Shown one piece after another: positions 19,131 through 29,733 of a stretch of DNA of 64,000 nt; position 1 is the first letter of the stretch; every line of letters starts with the position of its first letter. A program made the translations under genes and the position numbers. The stretch comes from Gnetum montanum (taxonomy: Eukaryota > Streptophyta > Gnetopsida > Gnetales > Gnetaceae), in the NCBI GenBank assembly GCA_015680685.1, contig MNCI01000003.1, positions 116,526 to 180,525 of the forward strand, read 5' to 3'. The notes below the pieces were generated by a model that was given only the letters and a program-made list of their open reading frames with translations, had not been told where the DNA came from and did not search any database.

Positions 19131-20032
19131 TCAGCAATGAGGTACCCCTACATCCAACCATGAGAATCACAAGTGTGCACACGCGACTCAGTTGAATTCC
19201 ATAGACTACAAGCACTTTGCATACACCAATACCCTAACCAGCAAAACCTTGTGTTAGAACGATCGTTGTCTTCCCAACCTCACTTGTGATGTGTCTAATT
19301 GCAATCATTAAGTGAGATTGAGGCAAATGATTTTTATGGCTTTTTTACTTATCTTCTAGGGTCTAATTCTTAGAATGAAATGTAAGAAATGGGATATTAC
19401 ATAATCTATAATTATCCTAATCTATCTCTTAACTCGTCCTAGCATAAGTATCTAATCCCATCTTCCGTGCACATCCTGAGCATCCCCTAACCACTACTGG
19501 GCTACTAGACGTTAAGCATCACTGGGTTGCCAAGTGTTGGGTTTATGTTTGAGATGGTCGTACTTATGGTTTTTACAAGCTATAAAAGAGTGATAACGAT
19601 TAAAGTAATAACAATGAAAACTTAAGGTATTATTAAGGCATAAAAATATTAAACTATTGAATGCTCAAATGACTAAGTCCAATTGCTGCAAGGAATGCTT
19701 GAAAAGCTCGTCTTTATTGCCATTCACACCAATGAGCTCAGGTACATTAGTGCTCAAATAAAGACCTAGACACCTTTCTCACACGTCTTCGAGCACTTGG
19801 AAAATATTCTAACTCTCGTAGAGACACACTACAAGAGCTTTGCTAAAACTGCCAAAAAGGCACCTAAGTGTGGTAAAAGCACACTTATTTATAGGCTAGA
19901 ACAGGCTCCACATAAATGGGGCCATGTAGACGCATGGACAAATGCGTCAACAGGGCCACATCGACATGGCCGCGTATACGGGGCCCCGTATACGTGTCCT
20001 AGTTAACGGATCGACTGTTTAGCACTTCATTA
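19131..20032 (-). repeat. 5' LTR of A1
   Basis: Pairs with 6926-7817. The start side on the minus strand reads TAATGAAGTG at 20032 (CATCA has changed to CATTA on the plus strand). The inner end at about 19131 has lost a few bases of the usual CACTCATCA ending. GCAAC follows at 20033-20037. Confidence 0.88.
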
Positions 20033-20037
20033 GCAAC

Positions 20038-20280
20038 TAATTAAAATACACAAGCACGACCCCTTTGAACATACGTGTGACACTTGGTAGCTTAGAAATG
20101 GTTAGCATTTAATAACCTAGTAGTGTTTATACAAAGTTTAGGATGTGTTTGGAAAGTGAGGATGGTTACTTCTGTTAGGCTAGATTAGACAATAGTTCAC
20201 TTAGCATTTAATTACTCTCACTTTAATTATATTTTTAGGTGATCAAATTGATAAAACATAAAATGATAAAAATATTATGC
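20038..20280 (+). repeat. Plus-strand solo LTR, segment 2 of 3
   Basis: Continuation of the LTR of 6502-6925 after insertion of A1. Its right end ATGCCTCA(G) continues, after the inserted solo LTR, as CTCAATCACACTTAACCAT at 21094. Other family LTRs have that sequence unbroken. Confidence 0.8.
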
Positions 20281-20285
20281 CTCAG

Positions 20286-21093
20286 TGATGAGCGGTAAGG
20301 TACCCCTACGCTCAACCATACAAATATGAGCATTTCACACACGATCCAGTCGAAATCCAAGAACTAAGTGTCTATGCACCTTTGTGGAACAATAATCGGT
20401 TGGTTAATTGTTGTCTTCCCAAACTTACTTGTATGTCATGGTTGTATGGTTAAGTAAGCTTCAGGCATATGATTTTTATGGCTTTTATGTGTTTTATATC
20501 CTACGCTAGTAAGGAGGGGGAGAGAGATAACTAAGTAACTAATCTAATTTAACTACTAATTAACTAAGTTCTAATTACTCCTAACGCCAGTATCCATTCC
20601 CACTTACCATACACATCCTGAACCAGTGCAATGTTACTGGGATTACCAAACCCTAATCGTCATTGGGTTACCAAGCGCTACACGTATGCTCGAAGTGGTC
20701 GTACTAAGTGTATTTAACTAAGAGAGTTGAAGGGTGAGAGAAATCATTAATCAACTAGGAAAGAATTAAATAATAATTAATGTTGATTAATCTATTCTAT
20801 ATGTTGCAAGGTTTATCATAAAGTTTGTCTTTATTGTCGTACACAAAGTGTGCTCAGGTCCACAATGCTTGAATAAAGATCCATTCACTCTATGACTCCT
20901 ATTGTGGGCACGTAGAAATAATTCTAACTTTGAAGGGAAAAAATGGCAAGAGTTTGGCTAAGGGACTAACTATCTACTATGGAAATCAAGGATGCCGCCT
21001 CTTATTTATAGGCAAGGAGACAGGCCCTGATATTGGGTATCTGACATTGCATGGTTGGACCCGATATCGCAGACGCAATATCACAGTTCATTG
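20286..21093 (-). repeat. Solo LTR, minus strand (808 bp), target duplication CTCAG/CTCAA
   Basis: On the plus strand it runs from TGATGAGCGG to CAGTTCATTG. On its own strand it begins CAATGAAC (TGATGAAC with two transitions) and ends CTCATCA. GATATCG-type motifs lie at about 21030-21085. The flanking pentamers are CTCAG (20281-20285) and CTCAA (21094-21098). The host LTR consensus has CTCAA, so the left copy has one mutation. Confidence 0.85.
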
Positions 21094-21098
21094 CTCAA

Positions 21099-21278
21099 TC
21101 ACACTTAACCATACACTTATGCTTCACAAGTGAAACTGGGAAGACAACGAACAAACAACACGAACTCATCATTTAGCTCTAGTGTACTTGGTAATTAAAG
21201 TCTGTAGAATTGAACCAAATCACATGTGAACACCTATGATTTGTATGATTGTGCATAGGGGTACCTTGCCACTCATCA
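21099..21278 (+). repeat. Plus-strand solo LTR, segment 3 of 3
   Basis: This is the 3' end of the solo LTR begun at 6502. It ends GTACCTTGCCACTCATCA and is followed by the GTTAC duplication at 21279-21283. It lies in inverted orientation to 20286-20480, so the two form a large inverted repeat. Confidence 0.85.
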
Positions 21279-21327
21279 GTTACTATCAAGATGCTAAAAG
21301 CAACACTATATTCTAGGGAAAGGCATT

Positions 21328-21572
21328 TACTAGCTTTGATGTCATTATCTCTATGGGTGAGAGGTTATTAAAATTTTTAGCATTATGACAATTAATAAGA
21401 AACATTAGCCATGTGGCTCTTGGTTGTTATGTTAGTCAACTAATAGAATGATTGAGACAATCAACTAACAAAACCACTGGGATCCAGGTGGCCAATGTTA
21501 CTTTTTAGTCATTCATAATGCCAAAACTTTTAATAGCCTCTCAATCATACATATGATACCTAAGCTAGTAGT
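21328..21572. repeat. Imperfect hairpin / MITE-like inverted repeat (245 bp)
   Basis: The left arm starts TTACTAGCTT and the right arm ends AAGCTAGTAA. Arms of about 110-120 bases remain complementary across the whole element, for example GAGAGGTTATTAAAATTTTT against its partner at 21508-21543. The centre holds GTTAGTcAACTAA...AATCAACTAAC. No certain target duplication was found. It is probably a MITE or a foldback element, but the family is not recognised. Confidence 0.7.
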
Positions 21573-22530
21573 AACAATTATTTTTGTTTGAGTTTCATTT
21601 TATGCCTTCACTTAATTTGACAACTCCAATATATCAAAATCTTAATGAGTAGGAACTAAGATCATGACTTCAAACTTTATGATAATTATACTTTGTAATC
21701 TTTCTACCATTGTGAGTATCATGATTCTTACTTAACTAACTACATACAAATCCTCTTACGAGGAACAAAGTCATGTTGATTTGATTCATAATTTAGTACT
21801 CCTCATAAGTATGTATAGATAGTCTCAAAAAAATACTATTTATGATTCTGGTAAATCATAACATCATTTTTGGGCTTGCTATGACTTTAGATTAAGCTAT
21901 ACTTGGCTTATGAGAAATTCTTGTTTTTCATTGATGCTATTCTTCCTCTAGAAATACAACTTCTTTTACATCATGGGCTCATCGCATACATACAATGCTA
22001 TAGACTCCTTTAGAGATCCTTAGCCTTACATGGGTTGGGATACTATAGACTCCTTTAGAGATCCACCACTAAGTTGATTTAGTTGTTTTATAACAACTAA
22101 TATACTACTACTTCAATATAAACTATCCTTCTCACCTTATGTAGCCTTCTCAGCTACTTCTTTCATGACACCTTGATTTGGCTCATTATGCTAAATTTCT
22201 TGAGTTTATGATGCACTAGTCTATCTTTTGATGTTGGGGAATATCTAAGACTTTGTCTTCTTCTACTCCTTCTCATACCTATGAATTAGAGCTTTCTTCA
22301 TTCATACTTTTACAATTCACCACCTTTATATCCTTTTGGCTTACAAACTTTTTCTAGTTATTGTTCTATCACTTTTTTTTTATTGATTTACATGATTTTC
22401 TATCTCATGTTCATGCTTACAAAGTAAGGACCTGGGTTCCTTTATACTCTGTGAATGATTATGTCTCTTGATGAATTATCATAACCTTTCATAACTACTA
22501 ATAGTTTAAGTTAAGAAACTAATGATTGTA

Positions 22531-22851
22531 TCTTAACTTTAGAAAATATATTCTAACCCTCTCCTTCAAGCATTATTTTTTTTAACTTACTCTTTCATGT
22601 TTACAAATTCAATAGTGGTTTAATATCTTTTTACTTTAGCACATTTTATACTTAATAAGTTCTTTCTCCCTTTCACTAATGAATTTTTTGTATCTTAACT
22701 TTAGAGAATATAATCTAACCCTCTCCTTCAAGCATTAGTTTGTTAACTTACTGTTTCATGTTAACAAATTTAATAGTGGTTTAATATCTTTTTACTTTAG
22801 TACATTTTATACTTAATAAGTTCTTTCTCCCTTTCACTCATGAATTTGGAA
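22531..22851. repeat. Tandem duplication of about 160 bp
   Basis: The segment at 22531-22689 is repeated at 22694-22851 with few changes. Both copies carry CCCTCTCCTTCAAGCATTA, AATAGTGGTTTAATATC and AATAAGTTCTTTCTCCC. Confidence 0.9.
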
Positions 22852-22855
22852 ACAT

Positions 22856-23060
22856 GATGATAATCTTTTCTGTAATATTTTATTACATATGATTATTCTT
22901 TCTTGCCTTCAATTTGCAATACTAGTTACAATTTTTCGTTTTCCCTTTCCATTGAATGTAATGATAATCTTTTCTATAATATTTTCTTGGATATGATTAT
23001 CATTTTTTACATTTAATTTGTAATAACAATTACAATTTTTATTCTTCCTTTTCATTTGTG
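22856..23060. repeat. Tandem duplication of about 105 bp
   Basis: TGATAATCTTTTCT(G/A)TAATATTTT and the following TTACAATTTTT-containing sequence occur twice, starting near 22856 and 22961. Confidence 0.8.
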
Positions 23061-24081
23061 ATACATTCAATGTATTCTATATTTCTTTACTATGTGAAAT
23101 GAGATTTGAGTGATGTTGTCATCTAAGTTTTCTAGGTCTAGCAAGGATCTTATTTCAAAGTCATATCATATCACATTTCAATTCTAATAGCTAGGAGTTT
23201 TCTTGATATACTCTACTTATCTCCTTTCCTTATAATGTATTGGAAAATTCCCCATTCTTTCTTGAGCTTAGTTATCCTTCTTTGTTATGCGATGTTTATG
23301 GGACCAACATTTTGTCAAGATTATCATATGGTGGGACCTATGCTTCTTCATTATAGATCACATGATTCTAAAACTATAGCTATTTTTTCTTATACTTGTA
23401 ATGGTGGCTCCTGGTTAAAAAAGTCTTTTCCTTAGAAATTATGCCAAAATTTGGTGCAAAATGGAATCATGATTGACATCATTTCTAATTTCATAAACCT
23501 TAGAATATTGGGGTAATTTTTCATATTTTATTCTCATTTTAGTAATTAATCATGGTTTAACCTCTTTAGCTTGCTACTTTCCACTATTTACTAGACATGT
23601 GCTATCAGCTTTTTTATTTTTAAATGAAAAATTGTTGGCAAACAAATTCTTCCTTGGTGTTTTACTAGGTTTGTTGATTGATTCTTCTTCTTACAATTTG
23701 GAATGGTTGCAACTCCTTTCTTAACTCATGTCTCATCAAGTAAGAAAAGGGCGCAAATTGGTATCTTGTGATGCAAGACATAATTTTAAGTTCTTACACA
23801 CTCCATTAGTATTTTATTCATCCATGTTCTTTTTTCTTAACTAATCCTTCTTCTAATATCTTATAATTATCTTAATCTTGTACTAAATTATGGTTACCAC
23901 TATAATTTTCTCATGGTTCTTTTCTTGAAACGTTGCCTTCTTTTTGTTTTATCCTTTCAAGTTTGATCCATAATGATACTTCAAAGGACCTCCAGAATTA
24001 TCTAAAACCATCTTTCAATATTTTTGTTCAAATTGACTTTCAATTTTTATTTTTATTTTGTTTCTTTTGACCTTTTTGGTG

Positions 24082-24486
24082 TGTCAAAACCTTAAAAATG
24101 GAGAAATTGTTTTTATGTGTCTTTGAGATATGTATAGGTCCAAGAAATATGAACTTTCCATATCAAAGAAACCAAGAAATGGAAAATAATCGACAATACA
24201 TTATGCCAAATTTTGAAAGAAAATGCAAGAAACTAAAGAAGATCATGAGAACAGGCAACGTCTCAACTCAAGTGGAGACTTCTCACAACTTGTCAAGACG
24301 CCTCAAGGTGATATGAGATGTCTTTGTCAAGATCTCAAATCTCAAGCAAGGCATCTTGCCAAAATAAGAGATGTCTCACATCTTACTAAGATGTCCCAAG
24401 CCAGGCCAAAATGTTTCATAGTTCAAGGAGATGTCTTAGCAATGTCCAAGACATCTTGGAACTAGATAAGACATCTCTTCTACAAG
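24082..24486 (+). repeat. 5' LTR of copia element C1, left part (split by A2)
   Basis: The LTR appears to start TGTCAAAACC and continues at 32873 after A2. The U3 from 24290 is dominated by AGATGTCT and its reverse complement AGACATCT, repeated many times. The left boundary is less certain than the right one because no second LTR copy is available. Confidence 0.6.
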
Positions 24487-24491
24487 CTACC

Positions 24492-25295
24492 TGATGAGTG
24501 GAGAGGTACCCCTACACTCAACCATACAAATACGAGTGTTACACGCGCGATCCGGTCGAACTCCGCAGACTAAGTGCCTATACGCCTCATGGAACACTTA
24601 AGGTTAATCATTCGTTGTCTTCCCAAACTTACTTATATTTGTCATGGTTGTATGGTTAAGTAAGTCTGAGGTATATGATTTTTATGTCTTTTATATTTTA
24701 TCACCTATGCTAATGAGGTGAAGGGTGAAGAGACTAATTAACTAACTTTAACTAACTAGCTAAGCCTTAATTAACCTAGCATCAGCATCCATTCCCACTT
24801 ACCGTTCACACCCTGAACCAATGCAACCTTGGTTACCAAACGTTATTCGTTACTGGGATCACCAAGCGTAACGCACGTGCTCGAATCGGTCGTACTAAAT
24901 GCACTTAACTATGGGATAAACAATAAATAATAGTAAATAAAGTCCTATCTAGCTTAGTTCATGCACTACAAGGTTTATCCAAGAAGTTCATCTTTATTTC
25001 TATACACCAACTTGTGTTCAAGTACAATATTTGCTCGAATAAAGATCCGTTCACTTTGAAGCTCCTACTGTGGGCACATGGAAATTATTCTATCTCTGGA
25101 GAGGTAAAACTGCCAGAGTTTCGCTACGGTCTAAGCCTAGAGTGAGAAACAAGGGAGATACGCCTCTTATTTATAGATTTGGTGATGCACTACGATATCG
25201 CGTACGCGATATCGCAGGGAAAGACGTGATATCACAAGGGATGCAATATCGCAGGGAATGCGATATCGCAGCGGACACGATATCGCATTCCATCA
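24492..25295 (-). repeat. 3' LTR of A2 (804 bp)
   Basis: On the plus strand it runs from TGATGAGTGG to CATTCCATCA. The TATA box (minus strand CTATAAATAAG) lies near 25166-25176. Upstream is a dense set of CGATATCG-type motifs at 25193-25286. It pairs with 32523-32867. Confidence 0.92.
25193..25214. promoter_or_regulatory. Perfect 22-bp palindrome in the A2 U3
   Basis: Two CGATATCG units flank CGTACG and form a perfect palindrome. The 5' LTR copy at about 32778-32799 has one changed base. It corresponds in position to the A1 palindrome at 7757-7780. Confidence 0.7.
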
Positions 25296-25310
25296 TACCC
25301 CCATGACTAA
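25296..25310 (-). other. Polypurine tract of A2
   Basis: The minus strand reads TTAGTCATGGGGGTA directly before the 3' LTR start at 25295, the family consensus form. Confidence 0.85.
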
Positions 25311-27397
25311 ATAAAAACTCATCCTCAAGTTCCTTACAAAATACTGGGATGATATGGAATTATTGAATCAAATGGAACTAATGGTGAATGGGATGATATG
25401 TGAATGGATCATCATTACAAGACAAGACAAAACTAGTGTTCAAGAGAACAAGAGTGAACACTTTATACATTTGACCTCAGGCCTCATTTGGCAGCTGAGA
25501 AAGAGAGAGAGAAGAAGAAGAATTTTTGCTGCTGCCAACGCCAAGATTAAGCCTTTCGTTGTCTATCCATAAGCGCGCCATCCATCTCGTTCTTTGCATA
25601 GCTGCTTCAGCGCCGATCCATTCCAAGTGTTTCCTCCAAATCCAATCCATTGTTGTATGATCATCATCTGCACACACAACATAGTCTTTATATTAGCAAG
25701 GGTAAATGAATCATAATGCAATTGATACCTTGCTTTGGTGAAAGGTCCATTAGCTGAGTTATGGTATGGCTAATATAGATCTAGAGATATCATAGTGGTG
25801 ACTACCGAAGCTGTAGGGTGTACTGACTTAAATCGTCGGTGTAAGGCTGGAAGGGAAACAGATACTGAGAGATCGTTGGGCAGCCACAGTGGACCCTGCC
25901 TTCACTTGAGGGCAAGCTGGAAAAGGGAACGAAGGCAAAGTGCCTTGGATGGTCTGCACGTAAATCAACCAAGGACTTCCCCGAGCGTAAGCTACGGCTA
26001 GCACTAGGGTTATCGTAAACGGTATGTAGACGGAATGTAAACAACGATACGAAGTGTAAATAAGTGTACTAAGTTATGAATAAAGCATAAACAAAGTTAT
26101 ATTGTAAACAAAACATAAACTGAAGTAAATAATGTAAATGAGAGGCAATAATGAAACTGTATTGTATTGTTTTTGAAAAATGTGCACCGGTCAAAGCGTA
26201 GTTGCACAAGTGTGAATGGCAAGTCAAACGCCTAGCCCCGGAATGATATGATGCGATGATGTGAGAAGGACTTGAAAGCCAAAAATCGGATGTGCTGAGT
26301 GCCTAAGGATTGCGAGTTCTTTCCTCCTTCAGAATCGCCAATTTCTCCAATCTTTGCCTCTTCCAATCTTCTTCTCCTTTTTTGCTGCTTTTGCTTTGCT
26401 TCTCTTGCCTCCTCCTTCTTCTTGTTTTGTTGCTTGTCTTACTTCTTTGTGTAAATTGGTAGAGTATTTATAGGTTTGGGCTAGGGTTTTTGGTTAGGGT
26501 TAGCTTAGACCAGGTTCAATGCACCTATGCTGGGTAGTTGGATGTGTGTTGCCAATTGCACATTTTTTGACCAAGTTTACAACTTGTGGGGCATTTGAGC
26601 CCATAAAAAAAATACAAATACTTAGAAAAACAAGCCCTTCAGCAACACAATTTTTGAAAAATTTGGAGAGGTTAGGTGTAGCGGCGGATCCCTTGATTAC
26701 AAATTATTATTTTTGGTTGGTCGGCTGGAACATTAGAATTCTCTAATGTTTGGTGAAGAAAAATTTGCAATCATCGGGAGGAGGAAAGTAGCCGGTGGTG
26801 GACAGCAATGAGACGTGTGGCAGCAGCGCAGGAGTGGCAGCATGGCAGAAAGCGCAGGAAGAGCTCTTCTTGTCAGCGATGGCAATGGACAATGGAGGGT
26901 TGGCAGCAATAGGAGCGACAACGGAGAAGGCAGAAACAGTAGCATGGCAGGCTCGGTAGGGGTGACGCAAGAGATAGAGGGCAAAGCGGCGGTGGCAGCG
27001 CTTCGGCAGGCACAACGAAGCGCAGTGCGGGAGCGGAGATGGAAATGTGGCGAGCACGGCAATGACATGGCGTAGAGTGGAGATGTGGCGGCATAGAAAA
27101 TAGCAGCGGCAGCAAATAGAACGCGGCAGGCAGCAAATCAGACGTGGCAGGAGACAGCAGCAACGGGAGTGCGGAGGACGATGGCACGATGCGGTGGTAG
27201 GGACGTGGCGGGTGCGGCAGGTGAGGGCGGCGCAGCAAACGAGGACGGTGCAGCAGGTGAGGGTGGTGTAGCAGGTAAAAGAATACAGCAGCAGCGGCGG
27301 GAGTCAACGGCGCGGTAGAAACAGCGATCTACGTCTGGTCAAAAATTAGTGGTTTTTCATAGGGGTTAGGAGAAAATCAAAAAACTTTGGGTCCGGA
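25311..27397. other. Unrelated segment within A2 replacing the third ORF
   Basis: This holds no gag, pol or CPW-type sequence. 26460-26610 contains TATTTATAGG and the TTGGATGTGTGTTG and ACCAGGTTCAATGCA blocks shared with 5190-5345. 26760-27330 is GC-rich with CAG/GGCAG-type triplet repetition, and a 144-residue minus-strand frame through it is low-complexity proline, leucine and histidine. A third polypurine-like box sits at its right edge (27398-27410). It may be an insertion or recombination from another LTR family. The source is not recognised. Confidence 0.4.
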
Positions 27398-27410
27398 CCC
27401 CCATGACTAA
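27398..27410 (-). other. Additional polypurine-like box in A2
   Basis: The minus strand reads TTAGTCATGGGGG, the same core as the terminal tract at 25296-25310. It stands at the border between the unrelated segment and the family spacer, so it may be the original polypurine tract of a recombined element. Confidence 0.45.
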
Positions 27411-28740
27411 GAGTGAACCTCCGGTAGCGATAGAATGAAGAAAGAATAAAGAACAAGAAAGATGGAGAAAAAGAGACAACTATAACGTCAATGAAATGGA
27501 TGTCAAGATGGAAATGAATAAAACAGAGTGGATTGCAAAAATGTTAAGGGAAAGAATTTAACTGGTGCACCAAATAGGAATGTCAGTGAGTCCTCCCCAA
27601 AGTAGGCTCATGCCCTTAATGTCCTAAAAAACCCACATTCAAAGAGTCCGTAGGCTCTTGGAATGTCATTTGGAACAAGAGTTAAAGTCTTAACCGCAAG
27701 AATTTACCAAAAAGAAAACAATGCATCAACCAAAATATACACTAATGATACAACTGGCAATGAGGTGAACAATGGAGAGAAGGATGGAGAGAAGAGAATG
27801 GAATGGAATCCCAAGAACAAGATGGTGTACAGTCCCTTGTGTATTTCATGGTTAATGTGACTTAGCAGATCCCATTCCAAGTCTGGCCTCAAACAAACGA
27901 CTTCCAGTGACTTCGCATTAATGCATTCGGCCAATCCATCCTATTGAAGTAACAAGAATGCCTTCACCCAAGAGCCACCACCATTCCGATGAAACGGAGG
28001 AGAGAATGGGAAGCGAGAAGGGCCTTAGTTAGAGGGAACATTTTTATTTTAGTTCCATAACCAGTTCTTGTAGCCCAAATGATTATTTCGTCTAAGGGGT
28101 ATGCTTTGAATTCTCACTTTCTCTTTTTTTTTATGTGTTTATATGTGAGAACCACACCATGCAAATACTTTCTTATTTTTATGGGCTCAGCTTCCCGATG
28201 ATTAAGTAACATCAAAACGGTAAGAAAACTCAAGAAGAAAACATCCAAGCACCTAAGAGAATGGCCAACACAAATGCATCAAGTTCCCTTGAAGTCACAC
28301 CCTTTTCAATCATTGAGTTCTTCCTTAGTTTGAGAAATGCCTAGTCATCGATTCATTAATAGTTCTTATTTAGAAAGGGACAGTACATTTCCAAGCCAAG
28401 AGAGACCATAGAAATTTGTGGATGTATGGATGAAGTAAACTCATTGCATGTCATATCAAAAGAAACAAACCTTAGTATCAACATCATAACTTAAAGGTAA
28501 AAACCAAACATTAGCAATCAATATAAAAATATTTCATACCATCATTAAGAACACTTATTGATGACAACTTAACAAAATGGATAAGTCACACACACATACA
28601 CATACACACATGAAATGAAAAAGTATGAACGATGTTGTAAAATAAAAACAAGAAAAGTTAAAGAAATTTGTAAAAAAAAAATGTGTAAAAACAAATCTAA
28701 AAAGAACTAAGGGCCTCAAATGATCAGCATAGGTGGCCAT
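27411..28740 (-). other. Family-A spacer in A2
   Basis: Non-coding sequence whose blocks match the A1 spacer (10911-12780) and the A4 spacer in order, including the GGTATGCTTTGAATTC-like and CCTTGAAGTCACACCC-like parts. A CA-rich simple repeat lies at about 28588-28612. Confidence 0.55.
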
Positions 28741-28755
28741 CTCCTCCATGACTGA
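28741..28755 (-). other. Internal polypurine-like box of A2
   Basis: The minus strand reads TTCAGTCATGGAGGA, a weaker form of the internal box of A1 (12791-12804). It lies at the point where protease-side sequence meets the spacer. Confidence 0.4.
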
Positions 28756-29725
28756 ATGGAAAGAGAGAGATCTAAAATAATGAACACTTATCCAACTTCT
28801 CCCGATTGATGTTTTCAGGTTAAGGGGTGGAAGTCGACGACGTTCATACTCCAATGTATCTATGCCTTCGTTGTGGGCGTGAGTTGTTCCCCCAGTTCTT
28901 TCCATGCATGTTGGTGGGTTGCTCTTTCGATTATCTATTAACCACAGGGTGTCCACTTGTTGTGTGGTTGCTACATACAGGCACCTTTGTATCAGAGTTT
29001 CTTGGGCACACCAGTTGCATGCAGGAGATGCTGAGCATTCCTCTATGTCATCACCCTCTGATTCACTGTATGTGATGCATGGAACTTTCTTCTTCGTGAT
29101 CTTTCCATAAATGTTTACCTTAGATAGTTCCAAGGAAAGATCGTGGATTCCTTGGCATGCGTCTATTGTACTTCACCACGTGCTTCCCATTATAATTGGG
29201 AAGTCCCCTTTGTCATTGTTTACATGGATCACTAGGAAATCAACTAGGTATGACCAACCACACACAGTGGTAACAATGTCCTCCACCAATCCTAAGGGAA
29301 TGGTGATGGAATGGTCAGCTAGCTCTAGTTGAATATTTCTCTTCTTAAGTGGAGGCAGGTTCCAGGCTTGATACATTTCTCATGAGATTAAGTTAACTCC
29401 AAAACCTGAGTCAAGAAGAGCCTTATGAGGTTCATTCCCAGTGACTTGGAGGTAGATTAATGGACTTCCAAGGTTAGAGAGTTTTCTAGGAAGGTGGCCT
29501 ACCTTGATCCAGTCAATAACAGTATGTGTTAACATAACCGTATGCGTTGAGCTCCGTTGTTGGTTTGAAGGGAGCTCCGAAGCCTTATTTGTTGGAGGAG
29601 TGGTCACAGACTCAACTGCTTGTGGTTGTGAGAGCTTGTCTGGGCTTTTGGTTCTGAAGAAAGGTCTTCTCTTCTTACGGTTGTCAGAACTAGCAACGAT
29701 TTGAAGGTTTACAGCTCTCATAGCA
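28756..29725 (-). pseudogene. Protease region of A2 with truncated pol
   Basis: The DSG triplet of the aspartic protease lies at 29404-29412 in ALLDSGFGVNLIS. LVEDIVTTVCGWSY and FPIIMGSTW follow at 29173-29376. The downstream linker (28800-29130, with VNIYGKITKKKVPCITYSE) matches A1 (GKIKKKRVPCITCS), then ends without RT. There are stops between segments. The protease would process Gag. Loss of RT, RNase H and integrase means that this copy depended on other elements. Confidence 0.8.
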
Positions 29726-29733
29726 TTACGTTG

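Larger units (their letters stand above)
6926..20032 (-). mobile_element. Full-length gypsy retrotransposon A1 (13.1 kb), target duplication GCAAC
   Basis: This is a complete but inactive element read on the minus strand: 5' LTR 19131-20032, primer site 19109-19126, gag, protease, RT, RNase H, integrase, a spacer, a long third ORF, polypurine tract and 3' LTR 6926-7817. GCAAC flanks it at 6921-6925 and 20033-20037. The two LTRs are similar over their whole length, with scattered differences that are mostly transitions. The pol style (ENVVANHLSQL after RNase H, MPFGLCN in RT) and the tRNA-Asp-like primer site fit the Athila/Tat branch of Ty3/gypsy. The insertion lies inside the plus-strand solo LTR 6502-21278. 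All ORFs carry stops. Confidence 0.92.
21573..24081. other. AT-rich region with tandem duplications, no genes
   Basis: No credible coding frame was found. Local duplications are a 45-bp-spaced copy of CTATAGACTCCTTTAGAGAT at 21998-22019 and 22043-22064, and two larger tandem copies listed separately. The sequence may be very old transposon debris. Nothing in it is recognisable. Confidence 0.5.

Noticed and set aside
20286-21278. Large inverted repeat with TGATGAG...CTCATCA ends, at first sight a terminal-inverted-repeat DNA transposon
   Set aside because: The target duplications show a minus-strand solo LTR inserted into a plus-strand LTR. The inverted ends are the two LTR 3' ends facing outward.
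26873-27307. 144-residue minus-strand frame rich in proline, leucine and histidine
   Set aside because: Low-complexity reading of a GC-rich triplet-biased block, with comparable frames on the other strand. There is no domain or start context.
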